DNA from: an uncultured Collinsella sp.
GTDB taxonomy: Bacteria; Actinomycetota; Coriobacteriia; Coriobacteriales; Coriobacteriaceae
DNA length: 18,557 nt
Reading direction: 5' to 3'
Assembly (NCBI GenBank): GCA_958439425.1
Contig: CAUBVH010000024.1
Location: 1 to 18,557 of the forward strand
Below are positions 12,348 through 18,557 of this stretch, in pieces. Position 1 is the stretch's first letter. Each line of letters starts with the position of its first letter. The position numbers were made by a program, and so were the translations under genes. The notes under the pieces are model-generated. The model searched no databases, was not told the origin of the DNA, and saw nothing but the letters and a program-made list of their open reading frames with translations.

Positions 12348-13358
12348 TTAGATTTCACGCACGCTCTGGCGCTCGACAAAATAGGTCGACACGGCCGTTT
12401 TGCAGGTATAGCTCTTGGGATTGCGGATGTTGCCCACCAGGCGGCGCACCGCGATCTCGCCCACCTCGTGCTTGGGAACGTGCACCGTGGTGAGCGGCGG
12501 GTTGGAAAAGGCGCCCAAAGACAGATCGTCAAAGCCGATGATCGAGACATCCTCGGGCACGCGAATACCGTGCTCGTTGAGCGCGCGCATGGCACCCACG
12601 GCGAGCACGTCGTTTTCGGCAAAGAAAGCCGTTGGCAGATCCTCGCGCGAGGAATTGTCGAGCCACGCGCCCATATCGCGATAAGCGCCCTCGAGCGTGG
12701 TGCCCAGCGTGACGCGCCATGCCGGATTGGCCTCGAGGCTCGCATCCTCAAGCGCTTGGCGATAGCCGCGCTCGCGGTCCTTAAAGTTGCGGATGCGAAG
12801 GTCGCCCGCCAGATAGCCGATTTGCTTGTGACCTTTCTCGATAAGGTAGTCCACAGCGCGCAGTACCGAATCGGTGTTGGCAATGACCACGGCATCAAAG
12901 TATTGACGATCGCTCCAGCCGTCGAGCACGATCAGGTGAGCGGCAGCGTTGGCAAACAAGGCGTAGTCTTCCTCACCCAGCTCGGTACCCATCAGCACGA
13001 TAGCAGCGGACGGATCGGCGATCAGGCCCTCGACCTGCGGACGCACGGCGTCAAGATCGCTAAAGTCGAGCGAAACAAAGCTCGTGCTCATGCCGTGGCG
13101 ACGCGCCTGGCGCTCCACGCCCTCAATAACCGCGGGGTGAAAGGTGCTCTCATCCAGGATGGCGCCCGTCTTGCGCGCAAGCACAAACTGGATGCTCTCG
13201 AGCTGCGTCGACTGCTGATAGCCGAGCGACTGCGCGCACTCCAGGATGACCTTGGCGGTCTCCTCGCTCACGCTGCGCTTGCGGTTGAGCGCGTTGGACA
13301 CGGTTGCAGGCGAAAAACCGGTGATGCGGCTGATCTCACGAACACTTGCTTTGGCCAT
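12348..13358 (-). CDS. LacI-family transcriptional regulator
   Basis: The start is taken at 13358 (MAKASVREISR, 336 residues), with GGGGGA 4 nt upstream; the ATG 15 nt earlier has no such site. The first 25 residues, ending in TGFSPATVSNALN, are the LacI-type helix-turn-helix and hinge start. The rest is the periplasmic-binding-protein-like sensor, with GLIADPSAAIVLMGTEL, NDVLAVGAMRALNEHGIRVPEDVSIIGFDD and TTVHVPKHEVGEIAVRRLVGNI. It would bind a sugar or sugar phosphate and control the operon beginning at 12089 and itself, because both control regions carry TCTAAACAGAATAGTAAA. It has its own promoter and a strong terminator, so it is separately transcribed. The family is certain; the effector is unknown. 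Confidence 0.95.
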   Translation of the reverse strand: MAKASVREISRITGFSPATVSNALNRKRSVSEETAKVILECAQSLGYQQSTQLESIQFVLARKTGAILDESTFHPAVIEGVERQARRHGMSTSFVSLDFSDLDAVRPQVEGLIADPSAAIVLMGTELGEEDYALFANAAAHLIVLDGWSDRQYFDAVVIANTDSVLRAVDYLIEKGHKQIGYLAGDLRIRNFKDRERGYRQALEDASLEANPAWRVTLGTTLEGAYRDMGAWLDNSSREDLPTAFFAENDVLAVGAMRALNEHGIRVPEDVSIIGFDDLSLGAFSNPPLTTVHVPKHEVGEIAVRRLVGNIRNPKSYTCKTAVSTYFVERQSVREI

Positions 13359-13431
13359 TGTTCCCCCTAGCAACGGTCGTGGCGGAGCATCGCAGCTCGA
13401 TGGCTCGACAACTAAACGACCGCAAATTCAA

Positions 13432-13479
13432 TCTAAACAGAATAGTAAATGTTTAAGAGCTAGTTTAGCCTGTTGTCAA
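13432..13479 (-). promoter_or_regulatory. Promoter and putative operator of the lacI-type gene
   Basis: On the minus strand TTGACA (13479-13474) and TTAAAC (13456-13451) are 17 nt apart. The -10 overlaps an operator-like block, TAAACA then ten bases then TGTTTA (13434-13455), which contains the 18-bp sequence TCTAAACAGAATAGTAAA shared with the sugar-operon control region. This supports autoregulation. The -35 is strong and the -10 is weak. Confidence 0.55.
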
Positions 13480-13527
13480 GCGAAGTGGCACGACTATTCC
13501 CCCAACGGGCGCATTTGCTCGGTAGCT

Positions 13528-13566
13528 AAAAAAGCCCCGTCCCAAATTGACTACATGGGGCGGGGC
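13528..13566 (-). terminator. Intrinsic terminator of the rbsK-nucleoside hydrolase operon
   Basis: On the minus strand GCCCCGCCCC pairs with GGGACGGGGC, with one mismatch, and is followed by six T. It starts 12 nt after the nucleoside hydrolase stop codon. Twenty-two bases of it (13533-13554) recur exactly, in inverted orientation, at 7061-7082 in the luxS leader. Confidence 0.85.
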
Positions 13567-13577
13567 GTAAAAAACAT

Positions 13578-14552
13578 TTAGCCCAGGACGCGGGCCATAC
13601 GCGCCTTGAACTCGGACAGAAAGCGCGGGGCGTCGACGGTCAGCGCCACGAGTGCGCTCTTGTCGGGATCGGCCACACGGCGCTCATCGCAGATGGTGCG
13701 GCCGCGATACTCGCCCAGCAGGTCGACGCGCAGGTTACAGCCGAGCGCGCCCACGAGCGTGGGGTCAATCGCCACGGCGACGGCAAGCGGATCGTGCAGC
13801 GCGCAGCCACCCAGGTAGGGGGCGTTCATCTCATACGAGCCAATGTAGTGCTCCACCATGCTCGCAAACGCGCAACCGGCCATGGTGCCCGAGCCCGTCC
13901 AGCCGGCAATGTCGCGACGCGTGAGCACCACGCGATGCGTCACATCCAGACCCACCATAGTGAGCTTGCGGCCCGAACGCAGCACGGCATCGGCCGCCTC
14001 GGGATCACCTGCCATGTTGGCCTCGGCGCCCGCACTCACGTTTCCGGGCACGGTAAGCGCACCGCCCATCACGACCATGCGACCGATAGACATCATCGCC
14101 GCCGCATCGCGCTCCAGGGCAAGTGCCAGGTTGGAGAGCGGACCGGTCGCCACGTAGATCAGATCGGGGCCATAGGTACGCGCGGCATCGATCAGATAAT
14201 CGACCGCCGCGTTACCGTCGGCCGACGTCGCCCCCACCGGCTCGTACGGCGACGCGGGCACGCTTGCCCCGCCAATGCCGTTCTTACCGTGGATGAGCGT
14301 GGTAGACGCCGGCGGTGTATAGGGCTCAGTCGCCTTAATGGGACGATCGGCGCCCAGGTACACCGGAACCTCGGGGCGACCAAGCAGATCGAGCACCACC
14401 AGGCAGTTGTGCGCCGATTGCTCGACGCGCACGTTGCCAAAGCACGTGGTGATGCCCACGAGCTCCACCTCGGGGCTCGCGATGGCATAGGCCAGCGCCA
14501 TCGCATCGTCCACACCCATATCCAGATCAAGGATCAGCTTCTTGGTTGCCAT
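13578..14552 (-). CDS. Inosine/uridine-preferring nucleoside hydrolase
   Basis: The 324-residue protein has the family's calcium and catalytic aspartates in DLDMGVDD (D11, D15, D16), ATGPLSNLALAL (136-147), GNVSAGAEANMAGDPEAA (170-187) and the catalytic-histidine region LHDPLAVA (H253, D254). It hydrolyses the N-glycosidic bond of ribonucleosides to a free base and ribose in the cytoplasm; whether purine, pyrimidine or both is not readable. GGAG lies 7 nt before the ATG. It follows rbsK by 30 bp and shares its promoter, which makes a sensible pathway: the ribose it frees is phosphorylated by RbsK. A strong terminator follows. The identification is confident. Confidence 0.94.
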   Translation of the reverse strand: MATKKLILDLDMGVDDAMALAYAIASPEVELVGITTCFGNVRVEQSAHNCLVVLDLLGRPEVPVYLGADRPIKATEPYTPPASTTLIHGKNGIGGASVPASPYEPVGATSADGNAAVDYLIDAARTYGPDLIYVATGPLSNLALALERDAAAMMSIGRMVVMGGALTVPGNVSAGAEANMAGDPEAADAVLRSGRKLTMVGLDVTHRVVLTRRDIAGWTGSGTMAGCAFASMVEHYIGSYEMNAPYLGGCALHDPLAVAVAIDPTLVGALGCNLRVDLLGEYRGRTICDERRVADPDKSALVALTVDAPRFLSEFKARMARVLG

Positions 14553-14582
14553 TGTTCTACTCCGCTTCTCCGTCTTTATCGT

Positions 14583-15545
14583 TTAACAAAACCAATGTTC
14601 AACTTCGGCGCGCGTGGGAATCGATTGCTGAGCGCCCAGGCGCGACACCGTCACTGCCGAGGCGCGTGCACCCGCCGCCATGCACTCAAAGAGCGGCAAG
14701 CCCTCTAGTCGAGCCGCCGCCAACGCGCCGATAAACGCATCGCCGGCGGCCGTCGTATCGACGACCGTGCTCGAAAGCGCCGGCATGCGCAGCGGCTCGC
14801 CGTCATCGCCGAGCGTAACCGAGCCGGCGCCGCCCAGCGTGATGACCGCAGCTCCGGCACCCTTGGCCAGCAAGGCATTGAGCGCCGCGACGCAGCTCGC
14901 ATCATCCGCGGGCAAGATGCCCGTCAGCGCCTGGCACTCAGTCTCGTTGGGACAGACCAAGTCGACCGCAGGCCAGACCTCCGCAGGCAACTCGCAGGCA
15001 GGAGCTGGATTAAAGACCGTATAGAACCCCAGCTCGTGAGCGCAAGAGAGCGCCGTGGCCGTTGCCATCAGGTCACATTCGCCCTGGGCGATAAAGACGC
15101 TTCCGGCAGCCGGGGCAAACTCACAAACATCGCCATCGAGTCCATCGGCCACCAGACGTCTCAGCGCGCAGGCAACGTCCTCGCCCGCAAGCGCATGGTT
15201 GGCGCCCGGTGACAGCACGATGCGGTTGTCGCCCTCGCAGCGAATGATGGTCGCCGTTCCCGTCTCCACGTCATCGCGGCGCGCCACAAAGTCACAGTCC
15301 ACGCCAGCATCTTGGAGCCCCGCCACGAGCACATCGCCAAACGCATCGCGCCCGACCGCGCCAATCATGCACGTGCGCACGCCCATGCGCGCGGCGGCGA
15401 CGGCCTGGTTAGCGCCCTTGCCACCGGCGTTGGTGATAAAACCGCTGCCGCCGACGGTCTCGCCCGCGCGCGGCATGCGCTCGCACGCCACCGAAAGGTC
15501 CATGTTCATGCTGCCGAACACCGCAACGATGCCGCGATCTGCCAT
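14583..15545 (-). CDS. rbsK: Ribokinase (PfkB family)
   Basis: The start is taken at 15545 (MADRGIVAVFGSMNMD, 320 residues), with GAGGAGG 5 nt upstream; an ATG 33 nt earlier is also in frame but lacks a ribosome site. The first PfkB signature is GGKGANQAVAAARMG (41-55), and the second is VVDTTAAGDAFIGALA (262-277) with catalytic base D269. NMD and GGKGANQ at these positions are typical of ribokinase. It converts ribose and ATP to ribose 5-phosphate. It is first in a two-gene operon with the nucleoside hydrolase. It could act on deoxyribose or a related pentose, but the partner gene favours ribose. A palindromic operator overlaps its promoter. Confidence 0.9.
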   Translation of the reverse strand: MADRGIVAVFGSMNMDLSVACERMPRAGETVGGSGFITNAGGKGANQAVAAARMGVRTCMIGAVGRDAFGDVLVAGLQDAGVDCDFVARRDDVETGTATIIRCEGDNRIVLSPGANHALAGEDVACALRRLVADGLDGDVCEFAPAAGSVFIAQGECDLMATATALSCAHELGFYTVFNPAPACELPAEVWPAVDLVCPNETECQALTGILPADDASCVAALNALLAKGAGAAVITLGGAGSVTLGDDGEPLRMPALSSTVVDTTAAGDAFIGALAAARLEGLPLFECMAAGARASAVTVSRLGAQQSIPTRAEVEHWFC

Positions 15546-15608
15546 GGAAACCTCCTCGTCTGCGGGCCTTACGCCCACCGTCGGCCGTCGATCGTGCGCT
15601 CTCGCACC

Positions 15609-15638
15609 TCTATAACTTTAGTTCACTTTGATGTGAAC
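15609..15638 (-). promoter_or_regulatory. rbsK promoter overlapped by a perfect palindromic operator
   Basis: On the minus strand TTCACA (15637-15632) and TATAGA (15614-15609) are 17 nt apart. GTTCACATCAAAGTGAAC (15638-15621) is a palindrome with 6-bp arms and a 6-bp spacer that covers the -35 and half the spacer, the usual position for repression. It does not resemble the TAAACAGA sites of the LacI-regulated operon, so a different regulator, encoded outside the window, is likely. Confidence 0.65.
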
Positions 15639-15731
15639 GCGCGCTTGAGCTTGCGCCAGCAGCAAGCATTCACAGGAGCAGGCAGCTACAATGAATATGT
15701 GCTGATTATTCTCGTCATTGGATGATGTTTT

Positions 15732-17975
15732 ATGGAGCAACTCCCACAATCGAGCCCACGCGACCCGCGCCGCGCGCCCGATAACCGGTCGGCGCACGAA
15801 CGCCCGCGCGCCGACCGCCGCACCGGCGAGTCGCGACGCGGCCCGAGCCCGCATCGAACGCCCACCAACAAAGGCGCCCATACAGCCAAGACCAACACCG
15901 GCGCCACACACTCGTCCGCTACCTACCAGCAGGCGCCCGCTCGTCCCAAGTCCCGCTACATTCCTGCGCTCGACGGCCTGCGTACGCTCGCCGTCGTCGC
16001 AGTGGTGCTCTATCACCTCAACCTCACGTGGGCTCAGGGCGGCCTGCTCGGCGTCACGATCTTCTTTGTGCTTTCGGGCTATCTGATCACGCGCTTGCTG
16101 CTCAACGAAGTCGCTAAGACCGGCCGCATCGACCTTAAGAGCTTCTGGATTCGCCGCATTCGCCGCCTATTCCCCGCCGTGGTAACCGTTGTGGTGGTGA
16201 CTTGCGCGTTGTGCACCGTCTTTAACCACGTGATGCTCACCAAGATGCGCCCCGACATCCTGCCGTCGCTGCTGTTCTTCAACAACTGGTGGCAGATTGC
16301 CCAAAACGTTTCGTACTTCAATGCTCTGGGCGACCCCTCGCCGCTCACGCACTTTTGGTCGCTCGCCATCGAGGAACAGTTCTACCTGATTTGGCCGCCA
16401 CTGCTGTTTGCCATGGTATCCATGCATGTGAGCAAGCCCAACACGCGCCGCGTGGTTCTGGGCCTTTCCGCGGTATCTGCCCTCGCCATGATGGTGCTTT
16501 ACAACCCTGCCGCCGACCCCAGCCGCGTGTACTACGGCACCGACACCCGCGTGTTCTCGCTGCTGCTGGGCGCTTGGATGGCCTTTATCCCCGACCGTGA
16601 CTTGGCACCCGTGCGTCTTGCCCATCACCTGGGTCTCGACCGACTGGTCAGCGCTGTCAAGGGCAGCAAGAACGCCAAGGGCGAGCATAACGCAACCGCC
16701 AATGACGCCGGCAAAACCGTACCGGCACAGCCGAGCGCCCTCGTGCGCTTTTGGTCCTCGCCCGCATCCATCGATGTGTTGGGCGTCGTGGGTCTGGTTG
16801 GCCTTGCCGCCATGGTCGCGCTCACCAACGGCTACACCGCGTTCCAGTATCGCGGCGGCACGCTGTTATGCTCCATCCTCACGCTCATGGTCATCGCGGC
16901 CTGCGTGCAGCCCCAGGGAATGGTTGCCCGTGCGCTGTCCGCCGAGCCACTCGTGTGGGTCGGCAAGCGCTCGTACAGTATCTATCTGTGGCACTATCCG
17001 CTGCTGCTGCTCATGAACCCGGTCGCCAACATCAACGATACGCCCTGGTGGCAGTACATTTTGCAGGTGATGCTGGTGGTCGCCGTGGCCGAATGCTCCT
17101 ACCGCTTTATCGAAACACCGTTTAGAAAGGGCGCCTTTGGGCGCACTGTCGCCGAATTCCGCGATGGCACAACCACGCCCGCCAACTGGGCACGCGCGCA
17201 TATTCCCGTGTGCGCCACTTGCGGCATCGTGCTTGTTATCGCGCTGGGCGGTCTGATCTTTGTGCCGGAGACCTCCGCACTGAGCGGTGAGGGCGCCGAA
17301 GTCCTCAACAAGGAAGCCAAGAACACCGCGCCCACCGACCAGCAGGCGGCCGACGGCACCGACAAGGACAACGACGGCTTCCCCGATGGCTCCTACGACC
17401 TGTTGATGATCGGTGACTCCGTGTCGTTGCGCGCCGTTGATTCCTTCGACGGCGTGTTCCCGCACAGCCATATCGATGCCGAAAAGGGCCGCCAGTTCGA
17501 TGCGGGCCGTGCGACATTTGAGGGCTATCTCCAACAGAACCTTGCCGGCAAGATCGTGGTCTTTGCGCTGGGCACTAACGGCTTGGTAACCGACGACCAG
17601 ATCGACGCCATCATGGCCGATGCAGGAGATAAGCGTATCGTGGTGTTTGTGAACACGCGCAGCCCGCAGCCGTGGGTTGGCTCTACCAATCAGGCCATCG
17701 CCAACGCCGCCACGCGCTACAAGAACGTGCGCGTTATCGACTGGTACGGATACAGCGCCAACCGCAACGACCTGTTCGACGGCGACGGCACGCACCTGTC
17801 GGCCACCGGCGTAACCGAGTACCTCAACCTCATCCACGATGCGGTCAAAAAAGACCTGCCCGTGCACCCCGAGGACCACGCTAACGATCCGCAGCCGGCA
17901 GCTGTCAAGTCCGCCGCCGACGCACTCGTCAATGCCCTCGCCTACAAGCCACACAAGCTGGGCACCGACAAGTAA
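15732..17975 (+). CDS. Membrane acyltransferase with SGNH domain (OatA-like)
   Basis: The 747-residue protein begins with a basic, proline-rich cytoplasmic stretch (about 1-74). An acyltransferase-3 membrane domain follows: RYIPALDGLRTLAVVAVVLYH with the key H95, GVTIFFVLSGYLIT, and FWSLAIEEQFYLIWP (E214, E215). About ten hydrophobic segments run to residue 510, interrupted by a hydrophilic insert near 300-345. After a linker, the C-terminal extracellular SGNH-type domain has GDSVS (S563), GTNG (N616) and DGTHLS (D685, H688). Such proteins transfer acetyl groups across the membrane to peptidoglycan or other surface glycans, often giving lysozyme resistance; the acceptor here is not known. An in-frame stop just upstream fixes 15732 as the first ATG, although its ribosome site is weak. 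TACAAT at 15687-15692 is a possible -10. It is divergent from rbsK. Confidence 0.9.
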   Translation: MEQLPQSSPRDPRRAPDNRSAHERPRADRRTGESRRGPSPHRTPTNKGAHTAKTNTGATHSSATYQQAPARPKSRYIPALDGLRTLAVVAVVLYHLNLTWAQGGLLGVTIFFVLSGYLITRLLLNEVAKTGRIDLKSFWIRRIRRLFPAVVTVVVVTCALCTVFNHVMLTKMRPDILPSLLFFNNWWQIAQNVSYFNALGDPSPLTHFWSLAIEEQFYLIWPPLLFAMVSMHVSKPNTRRVVLGLSAVSALAMMVLYNPAADPSRVYYGTDTRVFSLLLGAWMAFIPDRDLAPVRLAHHLGLDRLVSAVKGSKNAKGEHNATANDAGKTVPAQPSALVRFWSSPASIDVLGVVGLVGLAAMVALTNGYTAFQYRGGTLLCSILTLMVIAACVQPQGMVARALSAEPLVWVGKRSYSIYLWHYPLLLLMNPVANINDTPWWQYILQVMLVVAVAECSYRFIETPFRKGAFGRTVAEFRDGTTTPANWARAHIPVCATCGIVLVIALGGLIFVPETSALSGEGAEVLNKEAKNTAPTDQQAADGTDKDNDGFPDGSYDLLMIGDSVSLRAVDSFDGVFPHSHIDAEKGRQFDAGRATFEGYLQQNLAGKIVVFALGTNGLVTDDQIDAIMADAGDKRIVVFVNTRSPQPWVGSTNQAIANAATRYKNVRVIDWYGYSANRNDLFDGDGTHLSATGVTEYLNLIHDAVKKDLPVHPEDHANDPQPAAVKSAADALVNALAYKPHKLGTDK

Positions 17976-17998
17976 CGCGCAGCCAAATCTGCTTACAC

Positions 17999-18042
17999 CC
18001 GCAGGGGGGGGCGTCGGCTGTGGCCGACGCCCCCCCCTGCGG
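17999..18042 (+). terminator. Very stable 20-bp hairpin after the acyltransferase gene
   Basis: Two 20-bp arms (17999-18018 and 18023-18042) are perfectly complementary around a TGTG loop and contain runs of eight G and eight C. It starts 24 nt after the stop codon and probably ends the transcript, although the following bases (CAGTTAGGG) are not a T-run. Confidence 0.6.
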
Positions 18043-18426
18043 CAGTTAGGGACGCTCCTTTTGTACCGGCACCTGGAAGCACTCCTGGCGCAGCCAATGA
18101 AGACCTCTACGGATGAATTCCAAGCCGCTCCGCCGCCCCAGACATCGTTTCCGCGCCTCGCGCCTGCCCCAACCAATCAAAACAAGCCCTTTTTGCCGCA
18201 ACCTCAAAGGTCTGTGGGCAAAAAAGGGCAAATATGAGTACTGTCACCATTTTAGTAGCAGCCAAAACAACCAAAAATGACGTCCGAGCGAACCGTATAA
18301 GGTAGCGCACAGAGATGTGGTGTAAGAGGCGGGGCATGCCCCGCCTCCGCCCTTTCTTGAAAGGGAGGGGACACCGCCTAGAATTCGTCGTTGGAGTAAT
18401 GAAGGTGACGAATGGAAGGAAAGGCG
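18043..18426. other. Intergenic stretch before the transposase; 22-bp palindrome
   Basis: No convincing gene is seen in about 380 bp. A 23-codon reading frame (18235-18303, MSTVTILVAAK) has no clear ribosome site or homology that I recognise. A perfect 22-bp palindrome occupies 18326-18347 (GAGGCGGGGCA and its complement). A smaller hairpin, CCCTTT with AAAGGG, lies at 18350-18366. The end of the insertion sequence that carries the following transposase gene should lie within this stretch, but its boundary cannot be placed without the other end. Confidence 0.5.
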
Positions 18427-18557
18427 ATGCCCCAAGAAGAGAGTGTACTGCGCCTCGGCCGCGACGAGGCCCTCGAGGCGGCGAGGCTTTGGCAGGAGTG
18501 CGGCGACGGCAGGGAGAACAGCCGCAACGGCTACCGCCCCAGGTCGCTCAAGACCGC
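18427..18557 (+). CDS. IS256/Mutator-type transposase, N-terminal fragment
   Basis: Forty-three codons run off the right edge. The end reads ENSRNGYRPRSLKT, which matches the RNGYRxRxLxT block that opens the conserved part of IS256-family transposases. GGAAGG lies upstream of the ATG at 18427. A second in-frame ATG at 18400 would add nine residues but has a poorly spaced ribosome site. The leader before RNGY is shorter than usual for the family, so the N-terminus may be trimmed or divergent. The call rests on one motif. Confidence 0.65.
   Translation, partial: MPQEESVLRLGRDEALEAARLWQECGDGRENSRNGYRPRSLKT

Noticed and set aside
16866..18176. A 436-residue open frame on the minus strand
   Set aside because: It overlaps the acyltransferase/SGNH gene, which has recognisable domains on the plus strand. 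The antisense frame shows no family motif.
18235..18306. A 23-codon frame beginning MSTVTILVAAK
   Set aside because: There is no convincing ribosome site, promoter or family resemblance; it is mentioned only in the intergenic entry.

Overview
The window looks like chromosomal DNA from a gut Coriobacteriia member, most likely Collinsella or a close relative. The grounds are the high-GC, actinobacterial-style codon use of the metabolic genes, typical gut-anaerobe content (GH1 6-phospho-beta-glucosidase, LuxS, a DUF4867-like protein, a two-gene transketolase) and dense palindromic intergenic repeats. This is inference from reading; no search was run.

Layout. Positions 1-2500 are visibly AT-richer: a partial AAA ATPase gene (minus, running off the left edge) and a DUF4143-type ATPase gene (plus). 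The DUF4143 gene is flanked by near-identical 86-bp direct repeats. Positions 2530-4141 hold a GH1 gene (minus), a structured element at its 3' end and a good promoter. Positions 4230-5835 hold a second AAA ATPase, homologous to the one at the left edge. It lies between two copies of a hairpin and two copies of the 3' end of the DUF4867-like gene; the left copy is a degenerate fragment. DUF4867-like and luxS follow (both minus, separated by a strong terminator).

Positions 7123-12250 form a sugar operon, transcribed right to left: fucose/arabinose-isomerase-family protein, transketolase N-half, transketolase C-half, FGGY kinase, terminator. It sits just downstream of a LacI-family regulator gene that has its own UUCG-loop terminator. 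The regulator gene and the operon share an 18-bp sequence in their control regions, so LacI control plus autoregulation is likely. Further right, rbsK and a nucleoside hydrolase gene form a two-gene nucleoside/ribose salvage operon. Its promoter contains a perfect palindrome. Divergent from it is a 747-residue OatA-like acyltransferase/SGNH membrane protein. The right edge holds the start of an IS256-type transposase gene.

How the genes work together. Isomerase, kinase and transketolase would turn an aldose into a ketose phosphate and feed it into the pentose phosphate pathway. Nucleoside hydrolase and RbsK would release and phosphorylate ribose, which enters the same pool. LuxS recycles S-ribosylhomocysteine.

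The most unusual signals are: (1) two copies of an approximately 90-100 nt structured element (2541-2640 and 10564-10651) whose outer stems differ in sequence but remain paired; (2) two single-gene ATPase cassettes of about 1.4-1.5 kb, each bracketed by direct repeats of local 3'-flanking sequence; (3) short tandem repeats with strict 19- or 23-bp period in front of all three ATPase genes.
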